Origin: CAZJPD01 sp964547795
GTDB taxonomy: Bacteria; Pseudomonadota; Alphaproteobacteria; Rickettsiales; Midichloriaceae
Assembly: GCA_964547795.1 (NCBI GenBank)
Contig: CAZJPD010000020.1
Span: 1 to 17,299 of the forward strand
Direction: 5' to 3'
DNA length: 17,299 nucleotides
Position 1 is the stretch's first letter, and the number at the start of each line of letters is the position of its first letter. Below, piece by piece: positions 1 through 6,468 of the stretch. The translations under genes were made by a program, and so were the position numbers. The notes beneath the pieces were generated by a model, which made no database searches, had not been told where the DNA came from, and worked only from the letters and a program-made list of their open reading frames with translations.

Positions 1-231
1 AATTTTATAAACTTTACTCTGATAACTAACAGGTATGAGTTTGAAAACCAATTTCTTAAACCCTTCTATGGTTGCCTTGTTATTTGCAAAAATCTTTGAA
101 TTTTCTAAATCACCAGAATCATAATAAGTCTTTATTCCCTCAACAGTAAAAATTTTATCTACTTCATTTGAGTGAGCCGATACAAATTGAAGTAGGAGTA
201 TTATAATGATTAAAAATTTTCCCTGACTCAT
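1..231 (-). CDS. Secreted DUF2066-like protein, N-terminal part (cut by window edge)
   Basis: The reading frame stays open for 77 codons, from an ATG at 231 down to base 1, where the window ends, so the C-terminus is missing. Residues 5-19 (KFLIIIILLLQFVSA) form a hydrophobic stretch after a Lys and look like a Sec signal peptide cleaved near VSA/HS, which would place the mature protein in the periplasm. The mature start, with IFTVEGI, a polar stretch, then a 'NKATIEGFKKLVFKLIP' helix, resembles the N-terminus of alphaproteobacterial DUF2066 proteins (an 'F-V-G-V ... A..G....L..L..R' pattern). That match is from memory and is tentative. The gene is divergent from xseA across about 100 bases. 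No function is known to me for the family. Confidence 0.55.
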   Translation of the reverse strand, partial: MSQGKFLIIIILLLQFVSAHSNEVDKIFTVEGIKTYYDSGDLENSKIFANNKATIEGFKKLVFKLIPVSYQSKVYKI

Positions 232-253
232 AATTCTATTTACAGTAGCAATA

Positions 254-282
254 ATCAAAGTAAGATTACATCATACTATAAT
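254..282 (+). promoter_or_regulatory. Candidate sigma-70 promoter for xseA
   Basis: A perfect TATAAT lies at 277-282. The hexamer 17 bases upstream is ATCAAA (254-259), a poor -35 box. This would give a leader of about 45 bases before the xseA ATG at 335. AT-rich DNA yields such matches often, so this is weak. Confidence 0.25.
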
Positions 283-334
283 GAGTTATTGAAGAAATAA
301 TATATTTATTTCTCTACATTGTTAATAGAAATCA

Positions 335-1756
335 ATGTTTTTACAAGAACAAAATATTATAAGAAATGATGTCGATCTGACTGATACTCCGTACACTGTT
401 ACTGAAATATCTTTGATACTCAAGCAGTTCGTGGAAACTTCTTTTAAAAACGTAACTGTAAGAGGAGAAGTTTCTGGGGTTAAACTAGCTAGTTCTGGGC
501 ATGTTTATTTTTCATTAAAAGATGAAAATGCTGTGCTAAGTGCTATATGTTGGAGAAATGTGGTAACAAAGTTTCCGCTACAAATAGAAGATGGTATGGA
601 GGTGATTTGTGAAGGTGGTATTAGCACATATCCTGCTAGATCAAATTATCAGGTGATTGTTAAAAATATAAAGCTAGCTGGAGAAGGTGTATTACTTGCT
701 ATGTTTGAGGAAAGGAGAAAAAAGCTAGTAAAAGAAGGATTGTTTGATGAAATACACAAAAAGGCACTTCCTAAAATTCCACAAAAAATAGGAATAATTA
801 CATCTCTACAGGGTGCTGTGATAAAGGACATATTACACAGACTAAATGATAGATTTCCAATGCAAGTGTTTGTTTGGGATGTCATCGTACAAGGTAGTGA
901 AGCAGCTGGATATATAGCAGAAGCAATAGAAGGGTTTAACAACTTACCAGAACATATACCCTCTCCAGATGTGATAATTATAGCAAGGGGTGGTGGTTCA
1001 ATTGAGGATTTATGGGCATTTAATGAAGAGATGGTAGTACGTGCTGTATATCATTCTAAAATACCTATTATTTCTGCAATAGGTCATGAAACTGATCATA
1101 CTTTAATAGATTTAGTTTCTGATGTGCGAGCTCCAACACCAACTGCTGCAGCTGAATTTGCGACACCTAATAAAATAGAGCTGAAAGGTAACCTCACTAA
1201 AATTCAACACAACCTAAGCAAAATTTTACCTGCATTTGTAGATTTAAAACGGATGCAGTTAGAGAAAATGTCAATGCAATTGCACAAAAATGCAATGCAA
1301 TTTCAGGAACTAGAAATAAAGCTACAAAATTTAAGAACAAATTTGAGGTTAAATCTTCATAACGTTTATAGAAATTACACCCTGAAATTAGGCTCTTTAA
1401 ATTTATCACCTTTGATTTTAGATCGCCTCATTAACGTCAATGAAGAAAGGTTTAGCCATAATCTGTGGAGGATGAAAATTTTATACAAAAACAAAATTGA
1501 GAGTATTTCAAATCGCCTATATTCCCTAAAAAAACTATTAATCGCCTATAATTATCAAAATATTTTAAAAAGAGGGTTTTCTCTTATACGCAACGATAAA
1601 GATAAGTTAATTCGTTCAATACAAGATATTGTGCAAAACAAGTTAGTCCAAATAGAATTTTATGATGGTAAGGTAGATGGGGTGTTTAGTATGGAGGGTA
1701 CAAGTAAATCTAAAACATCAGATAAAAAGGGTGGACAAAATAAATTACTTTTTTAA
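335..1756 (+). CDS. xseA: Exodeoxyribonuclease VII large subunit
   Basis: This is the large, catalytic subunit of exonuclease VII, which degrades single-stranded DNA from both ends to short acid-soluble oligonucleotides together with many copies of the small subunit XseB. The 473 residues are close to the E. coli length of 456. An N-terminal OB-fold that binds ssDNA covers roughly residues 18-113 (VRGEVSG...GHVYFSLKDE). The nuclease core follows: GIITSLQGAVIKDILHR at 153-169, IARGGGSIEDLWAFNEE at 216-232, and SAIGHETDHTLIDLVSDVRA at 247-266. Residues D165, R218, H251 and D254 align with those reported as essential in E. coli. A long helical region follows, then ILKRGFSLI near the end and a Lys/Ser-rich tail. 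The ATG at 335 has no clear Shine-Dalgarno sequence. No xseB is visible here. The gene is intact. Confidence 0.96.
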   Translation: MFLQEQNIIRNDVDLTDTPYTVTEISLILKQFVETSFKNVTVRGEVSGVKLASSGHVYFSLKDENAVLSAICWRNVVTKFPLQIEDGMEVICEGGISTYPARSNYQVIVKNIKLAGEGVLLAMFEERRKKLVKEGLFDEIHKKALPKIPQKIGIITSLQGAVIKDILHRLNDRFPMQVFVWDVIVQGSEAAGYIAEAIEGFNNLPEHIPSPDVIIIARGGGSIEDLWAFNEEMVVRAVYHSKIPIISAIGHETDHTLIDLVSDVRAPTPTAAAEFATPNKIELKGNLTKIQHNLSKILPAFVDLKRMQLEKMSMQLHKNAMQFQELEIKLQNLRTNLRLNLHNVYRNYTLKLGSLNLSPLILDRLINVNEERFSHNLWRMKILYKNKIESISNRLYSLKKLLIAYNYQNILKRGFSLIRNDKDKLIRSIQDIVQNKLVQIEFYDGKVDGVFSMEGTSKSKTSDKKGGQNKLLF

Positions 1757-1757
1757 C

Positions 1758-1786
1758 TTGAAAAATACTTTTTTTAGTTTTATCAT
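1758..1786 (+). promoter_or_regulatory. Candidate sigma-70 promoter for the flgGAH cluster
   Basis: TTGAAA at 1758-1763 and TATCAT at 1781-1786 are separated by exactly 17 bases, starting two bases after the xseA stop codon. It would start transcription about 20 bases before the flgG GTG at 1812. A ribosome site AAGAGGG (1798-1804) sits 7 bases before that GTG, supporting the non-ATG start. No sigma-28 or sigma-54 type promoter is obvious. Confidence 0.4.
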
Positions 1787-1811
1787 TAAGTAGTCTTAAG
1801 AGGGCGTTAGG

Positions 1812-2633
1812 GTGGATAACAGCATATACACTACACTTGCAAGTCAGGTTGCATTAAATGATGAGCTTAGCATCACATCTAATAATATGGCTAATGCTAA
1901 TACTCCTGGGTTCAAAAAAAGCGTTGCTCAGTTTAATGAATTGCCATACCAAACAGAAAGGGCAGCTGGTATGGGGAAACAAACTGAGGGAGAGTTTTAT
2001 CCTCAGGGGATTCAATATGGTACAGGTGTGGGGATAGGAGCAACTTCATTAAATTTCACTCCAGGGGAAGGCATAGACAAGACAGGAGAAAGTTTAAGTT
2101 TACAAATCAGAGATAATACAGGAAACAATTTTTTTATAATTAATCTTCCAGATGGCAAGCAGGCTTATACAAGGAATGGGCAATTTACTTTGGATGATGA
2201 AGGTAGGATAACCACTATCCAAGGATACATTGTTGATCCTGAAATTACTGTCCCCCTAGATATGAAGGACAAAATTATAATAACCAGCAATGGGAAAGTG
2301 CAGGTAAAACTTGCTGATGATGAAGATACTGCAGAACCACAAGTTTTAGGACAGATAAACCTTGCAAAATTTACAAACCCTCAAGGATTAGAACAGATTG
2401 GGGGAGGATTATTTAAACAAACCAATGCCTCAGGTGAGATTATTGAAGGGAATCCTGGTGAAGACGATTTTTCGGGAGTGACTATTAACCAGAACTATCT
2501 GGAAGCATCTAATACTAATTCATTGACTGAAATAACCGACTTAATTAGATCCCAGCAAACTTACTCTATGAATTCTAAAGTCGTTCAAACTGCTGAAAGG
2601 ATGCTTAATGATGTGGTTAGAATGAAAAGTTAG
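1812..2633 (+). CDS. flgG: Flagellar basal-body distal rod protein FlgG
   Basis: FlgG builds the distal rod of the flagellar basal body, which runs through the periplasm inside the P and L rings. The protein has 273 residues (about 260 is usual). The N-terminal rod signature ANANTPGFKKS follows an 'ITSNNMA' helix. The middle has YQTERAAGMGKQT, GIQYGTGVGIGATSL and LPDGKQAYTRNGQFTLDDEG. The C-terminus NYLEASNTNSLTEITDLI and NSKVVQTAERML is the conserved rod/hook helix. The extreme N-terminus (MDNSIYTTLASQ) reads more like FlgF, but the body, the length and the flgG-flgA-flgH order favour FlgG. The usual G-x-G-F-F core is altered to NTGNNFFII. The start is a GTG with a good ribosome site. The gene ends in TAG immediately followed by TGA, and flgA begins 25 bases later. 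Confidence 0.9.
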   Translation: MDNSIYTTLASQVALNDELSITSNNMANANTPGFKKSVAQFNELPYQTERAAGMGKQTEGEFYPQGIQYGTGVGIGATSLNFTPGEGIDKTGESLSLQIRDNTGNNFFIINLPDGKQAYTRNGQFTLDDEGRITTIQGYIVDPEITVPLDMKDKIIITSNGKVQVKLADDEDTAEPQVLGQINLAKFTNPQGLEQIGGGLFKQTNASGEIIEGNPGEDDFSGVTINQNYLEASNTNSLTEITDLIRSQQTYSMNSKVVQTAERMLNDVVRMKS

Positions 2634-2658
2634 TGAGTAAAATATAGAAAAGATAAGT

Positions 2659-3330
2659 ATGTATAGGTTGATATTGTTTTGCTTACTTATCGTTGTGTTA
2701 TTTTTTAGTGATACTTGGGCTTTAAGCTTTAACGAATTGCGAGATGTAATTGCAGTAGAAATACGTAAAGTGGAAAAAAATCCTAATATAAAGATAGAGC
2801 TTTCCCAGCATCGAGATTTACAAAACAGAGACGATATTTCCTATAATAGCATTGGTATACATAAATCAAACAAGTTTGTGGTAAGTGTATTTTTGGGAAA
2901 AAAGAAATATTTGCTTCATGGATCATTTTATAAGTACATAGTTGTTCCTGTGGCAAAAAAGAGGATTATCAAAGGTCAGGTGATATGTGAAGATGATATA
3001 GCAGTAAAAGATTTGTCGATAAATTCTTTACCATCTTCCGCAATAATAGAAAGTAGCAGTATAATTGGCATGGTAGCTAAAAGGAACTTAGAGGTTGACA
3101 ACTCATTTAAAGAAAGCGATATAAAGAAACGTACTGTGATTGCAAGGGGTGACTTGGTTACTTTAAAATTCATACGACATAACCTGGAGATTGAAGCCTT
3201 AGCAACCGCTTTGGATTCAGGTGGAGTGGGTGACTTAATTAAGGTAAAAATTCAAGATTCCAGTAAGATCATAGTGGGAGAAGTTATAGATTCTTCTACT
3301 GTAAAGATGAGAAATAATCATAAATCTTGA
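2659..3330 (+). CDS. flgA: Flagellar P-ring assembly chaperone FlgA
   Basis: FlgA is the periplasmic chaperone needed to assemble the P ring (FlgI) around the rod. Residues 1-21 are a signal peptide (hydrophobic LILFCLLIVVLFF, with likely cleavage after TWA). The SAF domain begins around residue 96 with VPVAKKRIIKGQVICEDDIA and continues through GMVAKRNLEVDNSF. The C-terminal half has GDLVTLKFI, then ALDSGGVGDLIKVKI, then a GEVIDSSTVKM end, matching the family pattern 'A...G..GD.I.V.N..S...V.G.V'. Length (223 residues) is normal for the alphaproteobacterial form. It is co-directional with flgG and only 4 bases separate its stop from the flgH start, so the three are probably co-transcribed. 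The gene appears intact. Confidence 0.88.
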   Translation: MYRLILFCLLIVVLFFSDTWALSFNELRDVIAVEIRKVEKNPNIKIELSQHRDLQNRDDISYNSIGIHKSNKFVVSVFLGKKKYLLHGSFYKYIVVPVAKKRIIKGQVICEDDIAVKDLSINSLPSSAIIESSSIIGMVAKRNLEVDNSFKESDIKKRTVIARGDLVTLKFIRHNLEIEALATALDSGGVGDLIKVKIQDSSKIIVGEVIDSSTVKMRNNHKS

Positions 3331-3334
3331 TAGA

Positions 3335-4093
3335 ATGGTACGATATAGCTGTTTATGTCTGCTTTTGAGCATTATTACCTTTTTATCAGGGTGTGGCTCT
3401 ATTTTTAATCAACTGAAAGAAGTTGGGAAGCCTCCTAAAATAAATGAGGTCAACATATACGATAAAGAATACGATAAAGAGGAATTAGAAGCATTAGCAT
3501 CAAAAAAAGAACAGGATTCTAATACTGTTGTAGCAAGTAATTCTTTATGGACACCTGGTTCAAAAACATTTTTCTTTAGAGAAAGAAAAGCTAAGGAGGT
3601 TGGGGATATATTGAAAGTCAAGGTAGTAATTCAAGATCAGGCGAAATTAGATAATAAAACTACAAAATCCAGAAGTAGTGAAACTGACTTAGGGATTACA
3701 AATCTATTTGGGTTGGTAGAACAAGCAAAAAGAAAAAATAAGGATGTTGATCCCAGTAATTTAATAAATTTAGATTCTACTTCAGAAAGCTCAGGTGATG
3801 GAAAAATAGACAGAAAAGAAACTATTAAAACTACTGTAGCTGCAACAATAGTAAGGGTATTACCAAGTGGTAACTTATTGATTAAAGGGTCTCAAGAAAT
3901 TAGGGTTAATTTTGAATTGAGAGAAATAACAATTGCAGGAATAGTCAGACCCGAAGATATTGGCAGTGACAATTCTGTTGAGCTAGGTTAGATAGCAGAG
4001 GCAAGAGTATCATACGGAGGAAGGGGGCAAATTACCCAATATCAGCAAGACCCTTATGGAAAACAAGTACTTGACATCATATCGCCATTTTAG
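3335..4093 (+). pseudogene. flgH: Flagellar L-ring protein FlgH, interrupted by an in-frame TAG at codon 219
   Basis: FlgH is the outer-membrane lipoprotein that forms the L ring of the flagellum. The N-terminus is a lipoprotein signal peptide with lipobox LSGC, Cys20 being the lipidated residue. The body shows the family landmarks in order: NSLWTPGSKTFFFRERKAKEVGDIL, DQAKLDNKTTKSR, VLPSGNLLIKGSQEIRVNFEL and GIVRPEDI. The open frame stops at TAG 3989-3991 after 218 residues. The same frame continues with no further stop through IAEARVSYGGRGQITQYQQD and ends VLDIISPF before TAG at 4091-4093. That tail is the conserved FlgH C-terminus (family consensus I.EAR..YGGRG ... Q......D...PF), so the full gene would be about 252 codons. 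Either flgH carries a nonsense mutation (CAG or AAG to TAG would do), or this is a sequence error or readthrough. TAG serves as a normal terminator in flgG and rpmF here, so wholesale reassignment is unlikely. Confidence 0.88.
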
Positions 4094-4379
4094 TTAAAAT
4101 TGCCACCGAAGGTATTTCAGTATTGCCAAATAAAATATAAATTTAGAAAAAAGTGATTAAGAGAAGGAAGGAAATGAATATGTAGTAAGGATGACAAATA
4201 TTATTGGCAAAAGATGCTATTCACGAAAAACAAAAGCTTATTATAATCTAGGCTGCAGATAAGGATTGCCTGTAATGATGGTAGTAGGATAGCTAAAGGA
4301 AAATGAAAATTCCAAGATAAGAGGTAAAAAGTAATATAGCATATACCACTAAGATATAGATATTTTAACTTTTTTATCT

Positions 4380-4532
4380 CGTCATCACGAGATCGCAACA
4401 GCAATCGTGGTGATCCAGAGATTGCCATACTCACTCTGTGAGTTCGCAATGACAGGGCAAGAGGGTGGATTGCTACACCTACTGCTGTAGGCTCGCAATG
4501 ACGGAGGCGTGGGTTGTAGGCTTGCAATGACG
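4380..4532 (+). repeat. Hairpin-module repeat, copy 1, with extra modules
   Basis: Bases 4380-4454 match 14266-14340 at 67 of 75 positions without a gap. The unit starts CGTCATCACGAG and ends CGCAATGAC. It is built from nested stems: ATCAC (4384-4388) with GTGAT (4410-4414), then ATTGC (4421-4425) with GCAAT (4446-4450) enclosing ACTCAC-TCT-GTGAGT (4429-4443). A further module follows: ATTGC (4469-4473) with GCAAT (4495-4499) enclosing CCTAC-TGCT-GTAGG (4478-4491). The 18-base tail at 4486-4503 recurs at 4515-4532 with one change. This resembles the short palindromic repeats common in rickettsial intergenic DNA. A 108-codon minus-strand open frame across it is an artefact. Confidence 0.85.
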
Positions 4533-4685
4533 AAAATATATTAATAATATGTCCAAACCTTTGTGTGATAAGCTATATTTTTTGTAGATTGTAAAGATAA
4601 AAGCACGTATATAAGGCAATTTAGCTGAAAATAAGCCCAAATGATTATTTTATCATGATTTCTTGTAACTCCTATAGTTTCTGAT

Positions 4686-4817
4686 TTATAGCCACTTCTT
4701 ATCTGCAATTCTGGTTAAAAAAGGGAGGATAACATGTCGAAAAATGAAAGCCACATTTTGCCATGCTTTTGAATTTTGATTTTGTTCAGAATCTTCATTT
4801 TTTGTATTTGCATCCGT
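4686..4817 (-). pseudogene. Small ORF remnant with lost start codon (repeat family copy A)
   Basis: On the minus strand a 43-codon frame runs from 4817 to a TAA at 4686-4688. It reads like protein: a polar N-terminus (DANTKNEDSEQNQNSKAWQ) followed by a hydrophobic/basic C-terminus (NVAFIFRHVILPFLTRIADK). The codon in the start position is ACG (4815-4817). In the related copy at 13156 the same position is ATG, so the start was probably lost here by one transition. I do not recognise the peptide. It may be a decayed short gene or the conserved end of a larger mobile or repeat element. Confidence 0.4.
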
Positions 4818-4848
4818 TAAAGCTCTTATTTTACTTTAATAACAGTAC
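4723..4848 (-). repeat. Dispersed small-ORF repeat, copy A
   Basis: Read on the minus strand, the 43-base core 4795-4837 matches the plus strand at 13136-13178 at 39 of 43 positions. Homology extends on the upstream side to a shared GTAC (4845-4848 here, 13117-13120 there) and ends with a shared TTATCCTCCC (4723-4732 here, 13208-13217 there). The interior differs in length (62 bases here, 29 there). This copy has one 8-base unit TGTTATTA where the other has two copies of TGTTAACA. Confidence 0.75.
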
Positions 4849-5083
4849 TCTAGTATGATATTCATGCTAAAAATTGCACATTAAAATCACTAAGTTATTT
4901 AATTTGTTTAGGTAAACGAAATATGTTATGAATTATTAAGATGAATATTTCTTTTTTGCTTAACTTCTTCTTAGTCTAGGGGAGATACTTCAGCTATTCT
5001 TTTTAGATGTATCTTTCTTATTTATAGGAAGAGGTAAATCAGGAAGCCAAATTTGTTATTAAAATGAATTAAGGTCATCCATC

Positions 5084-5494
5084 ATGAGTATGTTAAGTAT
5101 AATAAAAGAGGTTGGTACAATAACTGTTATCGTATTGTCTAGAATTACGGGGGCACTCTATAATTTTTCTAGTGAACTTCAAGAAAAAGAAGGAATAAAA
5201 TTTAAGGAGGAAAGAGAAGCTAAAAAAGGGTGGTGGGCTAAATTTAAAAATTTTATTGGAAAAACAATAGATTTTATCTTTGCTCCAAGTACATTAAAAC
5301 TCATCACATTAATTTCTATAGGGCTTTTAGCTTTTAGTCCGTTTGGACCTATTGCAATTGCAGTCTCTGCAACTATTTCTGTAGGGTGCTTAATTTCCTG
5401 GCATCATTGTAGATGGAGTAAATTTACGAGATTTAGAAGTTCAGCAAAAAGAAGCTTTGGCACTAGAAAAGTTGATGGAATTAAAGGGGGATAA
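5084..5494 (+). pseudogene. Unrecognised membrane protein, 5' fragment before a frameshift
   Basis: I do not recognise this gene. The frame opens at ATG 5084 (weak AAGG 12 bases upstream). Residues 8-25 are moderately hydrophobic (EVGTITVIVLSRITGALY). A charged stretch rich in Lys/Glu and Trp follows (ELQEKEGIKFKEEREAKKGW). A strong hydrophobic pair then begins near residue 68, LKLITLISIGLLAF and GPIAIAVSATISVGCLI, suggesting two membrane passes. After CLIS the frame turns into improbable sequence (WHHCRWSKFTRFRSSAKR) and stops at 5494. A better protein is obtained if one T of the TTT at 5394-5396 is removed: ...SVGCLIP then GIIVDGVNLRDLEVQQKEAL in the frame of the next entry. The two fragments are almost certainly one gene of about 410 codons, disrupted by a +1 indel or misread. 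Confidence 0.65.
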
Positions 5495-6317
5495 ACTTAA
5501 AATATTAGCAAATAATCCGAAGCTAGCTCAAGTCTTAAGAGATGATTTAGATAAGCAAGCTAAAATACAAGGTCAAGGTAAGACTTTAAAGATTAAGAAT
5601 ATTTTGCAGCATTTACCAGAATCAGCAGTACCATTGGTAGGGAATATAATGACAGGAAACCCAATTTTTATGGGTGTGGGGATATTTTCTTTTATGGCTG
5701 GCGGTAAGGGGGGAGTAAAAGAACAAGAAGCATTTAGTGAGCAAAGAAATAAGATGGTTGATGTAGTGAAAAAAAACAAAGAGCTACTAGGTATAGAATT
5801 TCCTGCAGCAAAAGGTTTAAATTTTTTAAAGGAAAAAATGCTAGAAAGTGAAGCTGAATTAGAAGCTTTGAAACAATTAGAAGAGAAGATTTTGCAAAAT
5901 GAAGTTAATGACAAAGATTCAGAAGAAATAAAGAGAGAATTTCAAAAATGTAAAGAAGAACAAATGGAAAAATATAAAAATACAGAATACAAAGAAGAAC
6001 AAGTTGAAGAGTATAGAAGTCAAATGTCAAAAGATTTTAGTGTAAAAGGATTGGGGTACTACACGGGAAGTGCATTTGCTCAAAGTTTTTCCTATGATAA
6101 AAGCAGAGAAATATTCGCAGCACTTACACCCTATAATGAGGCTAGACAAACAGGATTGAGAAGGGATATAAGTGTTGCTAACGGTGAAATTGCTGGAGAC
6201 ACTAGACAACTAGATTCTGATAAAACAGAAAAAATGAAATCAGTGCATCATACTGAAACATACCTTAAAAGTAAGAAAGAACAGGAGCAAGCTTGTATGA
6301 TGGGTGGTCATAGCTAA
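5394..6317 (+). pseudogene. Unrecognised membrane/coiled-coil protein, 3' fragment after the frameshift
   Basis: This frame is open from 5394, just after a TAA at 5391-5393. It has no credible start of its own: the first candidate is a TTG at 5457 without a ribosome site, and good coding sequence (GIIVDGVNLRDLEVQQKEALALEKLMEL) already precedes it, so it is the continuation of the gene starting at 5084. After a Lys/Asp-rich helix it has a glycine-rich hydrophobic patch (PLVGNIMTGNPIFMGVGIFS). A long Glu/Lys/Gln-rich region that is probably coiled coil follows (EKMLESEAELEALKQLEEK to EEQVEEYRSQMSKD). The C-terminus is polar. The stop at 6315-6317 lies inside an IS630 transposase remnant that starts at about 6314, so the natural 3' end may have been replaced. 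No enzymatic motif is visible. An effector or surface role would be speculation. Confidence 0.65.
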
Positions 6318-6433
6318 TTACATATTCTCCAGGTTTAAATCTCATTGAGCATCTTTGTTTTAAGATAAAACAACTGATTTGCAATGTTGCTTCCTCTTTT
6401 AATGATTTCTCTGAAGCTGTTCTTCATGTTTAA
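6314..6433 (+). mobile_element. IS630-family transposase, C-terminal remnant
   Basis: The frame at 6314-6433 reads LITYSPGLNLIEHLCFKIKQ, then about 18 more residues ending FSEAVLHV before TAA. This matches the end of IS630/Tc1-type DDE transposases (consensus PYSPDLNPIEHLWSKIK), including the catalytic Glu of the 'NPIE' motif. Only about 38 residues remain, with no upstream catalytic Asp motifs, no start and no terminal inverted repeats that I can find. It is a dead fragment between the hypothetical gene and fabH. Confidence 0.75.
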
Positions 6434-6468
6434 AAAATGTTGCAATCTTAGTGAAATAAGCTATATAT

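Larger units (their letters stand above)
4094..5083. other. 990-base stretch without an intact gene
   Basis: Between flgH and the hypothetical gene I find no convincing coding frame on either strand. It contains the hairpin-module repeat at 4380-4532 and a small-ORF repeat on the minus strand at about 4723-4848, both annotated separately. The parts at 4094-4379, 4533-4685 and 4849-5083 are AT-rich, with stops in every frame I read. In alphaproteobacteria more flagellar genes often follow flgH, so decay of a former flagellar gene is possible, but I see no recognisable remnant. Confidence 0.6.

Noticed and set aside
649..942. Minus-strand open frame inside xseA (and similar long frames opposite fabH, plsX, ruvB and potD)
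   Set aside because: These lie fully inside well-supported genes on the other strand, with no family resemblance. AT-rich coding DNA commonly gives such shadows.
3989..3991. Genome-wide reassignment of TAG as a sense codon
   Set aside because: TAG cleanly ends flgG (followed by TGA), rpmF and the terminase here, so a single internal TAG in flgH is better explained by mutation or error.
4140..4260. Possible remnant of a further flagellar gene after flgH
   Set aside because: Short stretches such as QILLAKDAIHEKQKLIII look protein-like, but stops interrupt every frame and no flagellar motif is recognisable.
4201..4527. 108-codon open frame on the minus strand across the flgH downstream region
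   Set aside because: Its most protein-like part (RHCEPTAVGVAIHPLALSLR and onward) is just the hairpin-module repeat read as codons, and related peptides arise from the copy at 14266. There is no ribosome site or family match.
4734..4772. Strong ribosome-site-like AAGGGAGG followed by ATG (12-codon frame MSKNESHILPCF)
   Set aside because: The frame is only 12 codons, and the GGGAGG is the complement of the TTATCCTCCC end of the small-ORF repeat, so it is explained by the repeat on the other strand.
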